Made by a program: the position numbers and the translations under genes. The notes under the pieces are model-generated. The model saw only the letters and a program-made list of their open reading frames with translations. It ran no database searches and was not told the DNA's origin. This document shows, piece by piece, positions 58,460 through 64,000 of a stretch of DNA of 64,000 nt. The DNA comes from Plantactinospora sp039889035 (GTDB lineage: Bacteria > Actinomycetota > Actinomycetes > Mycobacteriales > Micromonosporaceae): contig JBDQQY010000002.1 in the NCBI GenBank assembly GCA_039889035.1, positions 395,883 to 459,882 on the forward strand, given 5' to 3'. The number at the start of each line of letters is the position of its first letter. Within the stretch, counting starts at the first letter, position 1.

Positions 58460-58867
58460 TCAGACCTCGGCGGCGCGTCGGGTCAACAGCGTGATGGTGG
58501 CCCGGTCGCCGGTCGCGACCGCCGTGGCGGAGGTGGTCAGCGCGGTCAGCACCTTCCAGGCGAACGACGACTCCGCCGGCAGCCGCGCTCCCCGGGCGGT
58601 GGGCACCGAGACCTCGACGGTGAGCGCGTCGTCGGTGACCGAGAAGCGGCAGTCCAACTCGGCGTCCCGGGTCGCGACGGCCAGCAGCATGGCGCACGCC
58701 TCGTCGACGGCGATGCGCAGATCCTCGATCTCGTCGAGGGCGAAGTGCAGGCGGGCGGCGAGGCCGGCGGTCGCGGTCCGCAGTACCCCGAGGAAGCCAC
58801 CGTCGGCGGGCACGGTGAGCAGGACGACGTCGTCGCCGGTCGTCGGCGGTGTGCTCAGCGAAGTCAC
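58460..58867 (-). CDS. RsbW-like anti-sigma regulatory protein
   Basis: This 135-residue GHKL-like protein has a first strand VVLLTVPADGGFLGVLRTATAGLA and the helix ALDEIEDLRIAVDEACAMLL. The usual N-box asparagine after DEAC is replaced (DEACAML), and the G-boxes are weak, so ATP-dependent kinase activity is doubtful, as in several actinobacterial UsfX/RsbW-type proteins. GTG 58867 has GGGGG nine bases upstream; the longer reading to 58945 is rejected. The partner sigma factor is not adjacent. Confidence 0.82.
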   Translation of the reverse strand: MTSLSTPPTTGDDVVLLTVPADGGFLGVLRTATAGLAARLHFALDEIEDLRIAVDEACAMLLAVATRDAELDCRFSVTDDALTVEVSVPTARGARLPAESSFAWKVLTALTTSATAVATGDRATITLLTRRAAEV

Positions 58868-58993
58868 CAGGCCAGTCCCCCCGTCTCGGACTCTACCGGG
58901 CCGTCGCGCCGACGTACCGGCCGGATCCGTGGATCCAGCCGGCACGTCGCCGACAACGTCCCGCCGGACCGGTGGCCGGCGGGGTGGCGGTAC

Positions 58994-59401
58994 TCACGCC
59001 TGCTTGGTCTCCCAGAAGATCTTCGCGATCTCGTCGATCTTCTGCAGCAGCTCGTCGGCCTTGGACCCGTCGGTCGTGGCCTTGGTGCCCCCGCCGCCAC
59101 CGGCGAGCTTGGTGGCCTCGTTGAACAACTGGTGCAGTTGCGGGTACTTCTCGAAGTGCGGGGGCTTGAAGTAGTCGGTCCAGAGCACCCACAGGTGGTG
59201 CTTGACCAGCTCGGAGCGCTGCTCCTTGATGATCAGCGCCCGGGTGCGGAACTCGGGGTCGGTGTTCGCCGCGTACTTCTCGTCGATCGCCTTGATCGAC
59301 TCGGCCTCGATCCGGGCCTGCGCCGGGTCGTAGACGCCGCAGGGCAGGTCGCAGTGGGCGTACGCGACAGTTCGTGGTGTAAGGATGCGTGGAAGTCGCA
59401 T
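58994..59401 (-). CDS. sodN: Nickel superoxide dismutase
   Basis: This 135-residue NiSOD precursor has a 15-residue leader followed by the nickel hook HCDLPCGVYDPAQ (His16, Cys17 and Cys21, which become His1, Cys2 and Cys6 after cleavage). A four-helix bundle follows, with KHHLWVLWTDYFKPPHFEKYP. It detoxifies superoxide in the cytoplasm. ATG 59401 has GGAGG five bases upstream; TTG 59413 is rejected. The maturation peptidase gene sodX is divergent and starts 84 bp away. Confidence 0.97.
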   Translation of the reverse strand: MRLPRILTPRTVAYAHCDLPCGVYDPAQARIEAESIKAIDEKYAANTDPEFRTRALIIKEQRSELVKHHLWVLWTDYFKPPHFEKYPQLHQLFNEATKLAGGGGGTKATTDGSKADELLQKIDEIAKIFWETKQA

Positions 59402-59484
59402 GGGACCCTCCAAGGCACGTCTGTGATGATCCAGGATGACAGTACTCCTGCGATATGTCCCCGAAGGGGTGGAGGTGAAACTCG

Positions 59485-59847
59485 GTGTCCTCCAGCCCTT
59501 CCACCGGGCCTTCCGCGACCGGTGGCCGGACCGGTGCGCCGGTGTTCGCCGTACTCGTGGTCGGGCCGTCGATGGTGCCGACGCTGCGGCACGGCGACGC
59601 GCTGCTGGTCCGGCGCGGCGGTCGCGCCGTCCGCGCCGGTGACCTGGTGGTCGGCGTCTTCCGCACCCGGCCGGACCTGCTGGTGGTCAAGCGCGCGGTA
59701 CGCCCGCTCGACGGTGGCTGGGAGCTGCGCGGCGACAACACGCTGGTGACCGACGACTCCCGGGTGTACGGCGTGGCCGACGTCCTCGGCCGGGTGGTGG
59801 CCCGCTACTGGCCCCGCCCGAAGTGGTTCTACTACCGGCCGGTATGA
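59485..59847 (+). CDS. sodX: NiSOD maturation peptidase (S26 family)
   Basis: This 120-residue S26-type peptidase has the Ser nucleophile in VVGPSMVPTLRHGD and the Lys general base in LLVVKRAV, and the terminal GDNTLVTDDSRVYGVAD of signal-peptidase-like proteins. It lacks a membrane anchor. Next to sodN it is the SodX that removes the leader to expose His1. GGAGGTG lies nine bases before GTG 59485. Usual actinobacterial orientation is sodN-sodX in tandem; here they diverge. Confidence 0.93.
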   Translation: MSSSPSTGPSATGGRTGAPVFAVLVVGPSMVPTLRHGDALLVRRGGRAVRAGDLVVGVFRTRPDLLVVKRAVRPLDGGWELRGDNTLVTDDSRVYGVADVLGRVVARYWPRPKWFYYRPV

Positions 59848-59993
59848 CCCTGCGGGGCAACCGCGCTCCCCGACGCCACTATGCTCTGTAGTCCATACCC
59901 GGGTGACCCCCGCACCGCTGCCGGCGATCGCCGATCTCGCGTCCAGCCGGCCGCCTCTCAATGGAATGCATCGTCGCGATCCTTGGAGTCACC

Positions 59994-61217
59994 ATGTCAT
60001 CCGCCGCCGTGGACCCGTCCGATCCCGCCTTCGAACTGCACCGGGGCGGCAAGCTGGCGGTCGCCTCGACCGTGCCGCTCGCCACGCGGGAGGACCTCTC
60101 CCTCGCGTACACCCCGGGGGTGGCCCGGGTCTGCGAGGCGATCGCCGCCGACCCCGCCCTGGCCGACGACTACACCTGGGTCTCCCGCACCGTCGCGGTG
60201 GTCACCGACGGCTCGGCCGTGCTGGGGCTGGGCAACATCGGACCGCGCGCGGCGATGCCGGTGATGGAGGGCAAGGCGGTGCTCTTCAAGCAGTTCGGCG
60301 GGGTGGACGCCGTGCCGATCTGTCTGGACACCCAGGACGTCGACGAGATCGTCGCGGTGGTGACGGCGCTGGCTCCGTCGTTCGGCGGCATCAACCTGGA
60401 GGACATCAGCGCGCCGCGGTGCTTCGAGATCGAGCGTCGGCTGGACGAGGCGCTGCCGATCCCCGTCTTCCACGACGACCAGCACGGCACCGCCGTCGTG
60501 GTGCTCGCCGCGCTGCGTAACGCCGCGACGCTGCTCAACCGCAAGCTCGGCGACCTGCGGGTGGTGGTCAGCGGTGCCGGTGCGGCCGGCGTCGCGGTGA
60601 CCAAGATGCTGGCGGCCGGCGGAGTGAACCCGGCCGAGGTGGTGGTCTGCGACTCCCGGGGCATCCTGCACGGCGGTCGGCCGGACCTGACCCCGTCAAA
60701 GGCCGAGCTGGCCGAGCTGACCAACGCCGCCGGCCGGGTCGGCGGGATCACCGAGGCGCTGCGCGACGCCGACGTGCTGATCGGGGTCTCCGGTGGACAG
60801 ATCCCCGAGGACGCGGTGGCCGGGATGGCGCCCGGCGGTGCCGTCTTCGCGCTGGCCAACCCGACGCCCGAGGTGCACCCCGAGGTGGCTGCCCGGTACG
60901 CGGCCGTGGTGGCGACCGGCCGCAGCGACTATCCGAACCAGATCAACAACGTGCTCGCCTTCCCGGGCATCTTCCAGGGCGCGCTGGCGGCCCGGGCGAC
61001 CCGGATCACCGAGGGCATGAAGGTGGCGGCGGCGGACGCGATCGCCGCCGTCGCGGTCGAGGCGGCCTGGTCGGACGGGACGCACCAGGCCGGCTCCGAG
61101 GCCGGACAGCTCCGGATCGATGCCATCGTGCCCTCGCCGCTCGACCCCCGGGTCGCCCCGGCGGTGGCCGAAGCGGTGGCGGAGGCGGCCCGCCGCGACG
61201 GCGTGGCCCGGGCCTGA
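59994..61217 (+). CDS. NAD(P)-dependent malic enzyme
   Basis: This 407-residue short bacterial malic enzyme oxidatively decarboxylates malate to pyruvate. Motifs: YTPGVARVC, TDGSAVLGLGNIGPRAAMPVMEGKAVLFK (Tyr and Lys catalytic region), NLEDISAPRCFEIE, FHDDQHGTA, the Rossmann VVSGAGAAGVAV and ANPTPEV. TTGGAG lies six bases before ATG 59994; an 11-residue in-frame extension is rejected. TATGCT at 59880-59885 is a possible -10. NAD versus NADP preference is not readable. Confidence 0.95.
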   Translation: MSSAAVDPSDPAFELHRGGKLAVASTVPLATREDLSLAYTPGVARVCEAIAADPALADDYTWVSRTVAVVTDGSAVLGLGNIGPRAAMPVMEGKAVLFKQFGGVDAVPICLDTQDVDEIVAVVTALAPSFGGINLEDISAPRCFEIERRLDEALPIPVFHDDQHGTAVVVLAALRNAATLLNRKLGDLRVVVSGAGAAGVAVTKMLAAGGVNPAEVVVCDSRGILHGGRPDLTPSKAELAELTNAAGRVGGITEALRDADVLIGVSGGQIPEDAVAGMAPGGAVFALANPTPEVHPEVAARYAAVVATGRSDYPNQINNVLAFPGIFQGALAARATRITEGMKVAAADAIAAVAVEAAWSDGTHQAGSEAGQLRIDAIVPSPLDPRVAPAVAEAVAEAARRDGVARA

Positions 61218-61304
61218 CGGGTCGGCGCCGGGGGTCTGTGTCCGGCGGCGGACCGGTGGTCCGGCGGAGAGCGGCGGTTATCGACCGGGTGTAACGTGTC
61301 GATC

Positions 61305-62258
61305 ATGCGTGCCGCCTACGCCTCGACGTTCGATGCCGACGATCCGCTCGCCGCGTTGGTCGTCGGGGAGCGGCCCGAGCCGGCCCATCCGGAGCCGGAC
61401 TGGGTGACGGTGGAGGTGCGGGCCAGCTCGCTCAACCATCACGACGTCTGGTCGCTGCGCGGGGTCGGGCTGGCGGCCGACCGGCTGCCCATGATCCTCG
61501 GCTGTGACGCCGCGGGTGTCGACCCGGGCGGCAACGACGTCGTGATCTACCCGGTGATCCCGGATCCGGCCGACCCCCGTGGGCTGTCGCTGCTCTCCGA
61601 GCGGCATCCCGGCACGCTCGCCGAGCGGGTCGCGGTGCCCCGCGCCAACCTGGTGCCCAAGCCGTCCGGGCTCTCCTTCGCCGAGGCGGCCTGCCTGCCC
61701 ACGGCCTGGCTGACCGCGTACCGGATGCTCACCACCAGGGGGCGGGTGGACGCCGGGGAGTCGGTGCTGGTGCAGGGGGCCGGCGGCGGCGTGGCGACCG
61801 CTGCCGTGATGCTCGCGGTGGCGCTCGGCAAGCGGGTGTACGCGACCAGCCGTCACCCGGGCAAGCGGGAGCGGATCGCCGCGCTGGGCGCGACCGCGCT
61901 GGAACCGGGGGCCCGGTTGCCGGAGCGGGTGGACGTGGTGATCGAGACGGTCGGCGCCGCGACCTTCGACCACTCGCTGAAGTCGGCCGCCCCGGGCGCC
62001 CGGATCGTCGTCTCCGGCGCGACGGCGGGGTACGAGCCGACGGTGAACCTCCGCCGGGTCTTCGCGATGCAGTTGGAGATCCTCGGCTCGACCATGGGCA
62101 CTCCGGCGGAGCTGGCCGAACTGCTCGGACTGCTGGTGCGGCGGGGGATCCGACCGGTGATCGACGGGACGTACCCGTTCGCCGAGGCCCGTACGGCCTT
62201 CGCCCGGCTGCTCTCCGGGGACGTCTTCGGCAAGGTGGTGCTGGAGCACACCGCGTAG
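61305..62258 (+). CDS. Quinone-oxidoreductase-like MDR protein
   Basis: This 317-residue medium-chain dehydrogenase/reductase has an N-terminal GroES-like part (SSLNHHDVWSLRG) and a Rossmann part (VLVQGAGGGVATAAVMLAVALG). Catalytic zinc ligands are not conserved in the usual places, which favours a zeta-crystallin-like NADPH:quinone or enoyl reductase. ATG 61305 lies seven bases after TAACGT (61292-61297), a leaderless pattern. It is a single gene; the substrate is unknown. Confidence 0.9.
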   Translation: MRAAYASTFDADDPLAALVVGERPEPAHPEPDWVTVEVRASSLNHHDVWSLRGVGLAADRLPMILGCDAAGVDPGGNDVVIYPVIPDPADPRGLSLLSERHPGTLAERVAVPRANLVPKPSGLSFAEAACLPTAWLTAYRMLTTRGRVDAGESVLVQGAGGGVATAAVMLAVALGKRVYATSRHPGKRERIAALGATALEPGARLPERVDVVIETVGAATFDHSLKSAAPGARIVVSGATAGYEPTVNLRRVFAMQLEILGSTMGTPAELAELLGLLVRRGIRPVIDGTYPFAEARTAFARLLSGDVFGKVVLEHTA

Positions 62259-62556
62259 CGGGGGCGACTTCCGCGACCGTTGCCGGCCTGAGCTGGCGTG
62301 ATCACGGCTCGAACACGCGCGGTGACAGGATTTGAAAATCCGGACGTTTTGCCCGGGATCAAAACGGACAGCCGGGCAGGATAAGTCCAACGCAATGCAC
62401 CGGAAAGTCGGGGTAAAGCCTGACTTTAGGAAAAATAAAGGTTCGGTTTTCGCCCTTTCCTTCGCGTCTCCGTCCGCTTGGGGTCGGCGGGTACAGTCGT
62501 CCCGTTCCGCCCCTCTGATCGCGGACGAATCTGTACGGCGAAGGAGTCGGATCTTG
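62259..62556. other. AT-rich structured leader before beta-helix gene
   Basis: This 298-bp stretch is distinctly richer in A and T than the coding sequence around it. It contains a perfect hairpin GGATTT-GA-AAATCC (62328-62341), a second stem AAAGTC (62404-62409) with GACTTT (62422-62427), and competing AAAGG/CCTTT and GGAAA/TTTCC pairings (62429-62460). No known riboswitch class is recognised. It may be a 5' regulatory leader. Confidence 0.5.
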
Positions 62557-63912
62557 ATGAGTTTCTCTGTGGCGGGTCAGCACAATCGACAAAGACCGCC
62601 ATCCCGTCGCGCTCCCGGGCGCGGCTGGCGTACCCCGCGATCCCTGGTGGTGGGTTCGGCGACGTTGGGGATCATCCTTGCCGGGATCGGCGTGGCCGTC
62701 GCCAGCAGTGGCGACGGGTCGATGACCATTACCCGGGACGGGACCGTGCTGGACGGCCGCAAGATCGATGGGTACGTACACATCAAGGCGGACGACGTCA
62801 CGATCAGAAACAGCACGATCAAGTACGGCGGAGCGCACGCCGTACGGATTTTCGGCGGCTTCACCGGGGCGCTGATCGAGAACACCAGAATCCAGTGCAC
62901 CCGGCCCGAGACGAATGGTCTCGTCTTCGGCAACTACACGGCCCGCAAGGTGCGCGTCTCCGGTTGCAAGAACGGTTTCATGCACTCGCCGGAAGCGCCC
63001 GCGACGATCATAATGTCGACCTGGAACGGGAAGCCGGTCGCCGCCGGTGACCTGCCGTCGACCGCCCGGCCGGAGCCGACCCCCGACCCCACGACCCCGG
63101 CGCCCGAGGACTCTCCGGACGGGCCGGATCCGGCCGCCGCGGCGACCATGACCAGGGCGCCGGCCAGCCGGGCACCCTCCTCCTTCCCCGGCCCCGACAA
63201 CACCGGTGTGCCGGCCGGCACCACGCTCCGGGCCTCGGGTTCGATCAAGGTCACCCAGGACGGTCAGGTGCTCAGCGGGTTGAACATCACCGGATGCGTG
63301 ACCGTCACCGCCAAGAACGTCGTCATCCGGAAATCCCGGATCACCTGTGACGGGATCTATTCGATCCGTACGATCGACGCCGTCAACCTGGTGGTGGAGG
63401 ACGTCGAAATCAACGGCAAGGGAAAGAATTCGGCAGCGGTATGTTGCGGCGAATACACGCTGCGCCGGGTCGACATCAGCAACGTCATCGACGGGCCCCG
63501 GCTCGGCAGTGACGTGGTGATCGAGGATTCCTGGATCCATCATCTGACCCGCGGGCCCGGATCGCACAACGACACGCTCCAGACCACCGGTGCCTCGAAT
63601 ATCGTGGTCCGGGGCAACACACTGGAGGCGTACAACCCGGTGACCAGAGATCCGTTCAACGCCTGCCTCATGATCGGATCGACCACCGGGCCGATCGTCT
63701 CGAATCTCGTCTTCGAGGGCAATTACTGCAACGGCGGCAACTATTCCATTGGCGTGCGTACCGATCTCAATGCCGCCAACATCCGATTGAGCGGCAACGT
63801 CTTCGGGCGAAACTACCGATATGGCGTGATAGCCCGACCCGACCAGCGCGGCATCAGTTGGGAGCGGGCGACCAACCTCTACGCGGACAACCGGAGGCCG
63901 GTGGTCGGTTAG
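62557..63912 (+). CDS. Secreted protein with two beta-helix domains
   Basis: This 451-residue protein has a basic N-terminus, one signal-anchor helix (about 33-52), a first parallel-beta-helix segment (about 58-150), a Pro/Thr/Ala-rich linker (about 165-220) and a second, longer beta-helix domain (about 225-451). The two begin alike (ITRDGTVLDGRKIDGYVHI and VTQDGQVLSGLNITGCVTV), so one is a duplicate of the other. The fold suggests polysaccharide binding or cleavage, but no lyase active site is evident. AAGGAG lies ten bases before ATG 62557; TTG 62554 is possible. Confidence 0.87.
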   Translation: MSFSVAGQHNRQRPPSRRAPGRGWRTPRSLVVGSATLGIILAGIGVAVASSGDGSMTITRDGTVLDGRKIDGYVHIKADDVTIRNSTIKYGGAHAVRIFGGFTGALIENTRIQCTRPETNGLVFGNYTARKVRVSGCKNGFMHSPEAPATIIMSTWNGKPVAAGDLPSTARPEPTPDPTTPAPEDSPDGPDPAAAATMTRAPASRAPSSFPGPDNTGVPAGTTLRASGSIKVTQDGQVLSGLNITGCVTVTAKNVVIRKSRITCDGIYSIRTIDAVNLVVEDVEINGKGKNSAAVCCGEYTLRRVDISNVIDGPRLGSDVVIEDSWIHHLTRGPGSHNDTLQTTGASNIVVRGNTLEAYNPVTRDPFNACLMIGSTTGPIVSNLVFEGNYCNGGNYSIGVRTDLNAANIRLSGNVFGRNYRYGVIARPDQRGISWERATNLYADNRRPVVG

Positions 63913-63925
63913 CCCCATCCCTTGC

Positions 63926-63960
63926 GGGCGCGGCCGGGCGGGCCAGGACCCGCCGCGCCC
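63926..63960 (+). terminator. Probable terminator after beta-helix gene
   Basis: GGCGGG/CCCGCC (63937-63942 with 63949-63954) is extended by GGGCGC/GCGCCC (63926-63931 with 63955-63960) across a 5-base bulge. There is no T tract. Confidence 0.4.
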
Positions 63961-64000
63961 GGCCGGGCGGAGCGGGCCCTCGGGGCGCACACAGAGCCGG

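Noticed and set aside
62259..62556. Known riboswitch, such as the cyclic di-AMP class
   Set aside because: The stems and loops do not match a consensus I can recall with confidence; a covariance-model search would be needed.

Overview
The window is high-GC actinobacterial chromosome, most likely from a member of the Micromonosporaceae (Micromonospora, Plantactinospora and relatives). The evidence is very strong G/C at third codon positions, frequent GTG starts, leaderless promoters, two WhiB-family proteins, a SigR/RsrA pair, a PdtaS-type kinase, bL37, nickel superoxide dismutase and initiator tRNA genes of actinobacterial type. I see no CRISPR array, transposase, integrase, phage module or rRNA. 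It reads as core chromosome with many small regulatory and transport cassettes.

Layout. 0-4.1 kb: end of a Lon-like S16 protease, a UPF0182 membrane protein and two identical initiator tRNA genes, each followed by a hairpin terminator. 4.2-9.3 kb: a winged-helix regulator and small membrane protein facing a DUF2269-like membrane protein and a MacB/LolD-type ABC exporter. 9.6-15.6 kb: an ECF41 sigma factor with an FAD oxidoreductase, a DUF1772 protein, a MarR-MFS efflux operon with a clear palindromic operator, and a small membrane protein. 15.7-20.5 kb: an orphan sugar-binding lipoprotein, purC and two GT4 glycosyltransferases. 20.6-25.2 kb: a 1263-residue HTH-nSTAND-WD40 protein facing a secreted protein.

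25.3-31.3 kb: APH-like kinase, glpK with a short upstream ORF, an RsbW-like kinase, a histidine kinase/LuxR-type response-regulator pair and a DUF5709 protein. 31.7-38.7 kb: a GT4 enzyme, DMT transporter, hisN, a DUF2087 regulator, rsgA, aroA and a SRAP protein. 38.9-43.6 kb: a WhiB-like protein, an alpha/beta hydrolase, sigR-rsrA with a SigR-type promoter, bL37, a biotinyl carrier, a GNAT and a TetR. 43.7-52.0 kb: an MFS pump, a 33-bp repeat array, a TPR protein, a SIS isomerase, pdtaS and a GT-C type membrane glycosyltransferase.

52.1-56.0 kb is a sulfur-assimilation operon: leader peptide, siroheme sulfite/nitrite reductase, zinc ribbon, [4Fe-4S] APS reductase, and a CbiX-like chelatase that would supply siroheme. 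These genes are joined by 4-bp overlaps and form the most coherent pathway here. 56.3-64.0 kb: whiB1 with a CRP-like site, a lipid kinase, an RsbW-like protein, sodN/sodX facing each other, malic enzyme, a zinc-free MDR oxidoreductase and a secreted protein with two related beta-helix domains.

Recurring themes are leaderless promoters (TANNNT about 7 nt before the start codon) and short in-frame tandem duplications (9-, 7- and 12-residue units) in otherwise conserved enzymes. No single obviously new system stands out. The best leads are the cysteine leader/attenuator, the SigR dual-start arrangement, genes whose true N-termini lack a canonical start codon, and the nSTAND-WD40/secreted-protein pair.
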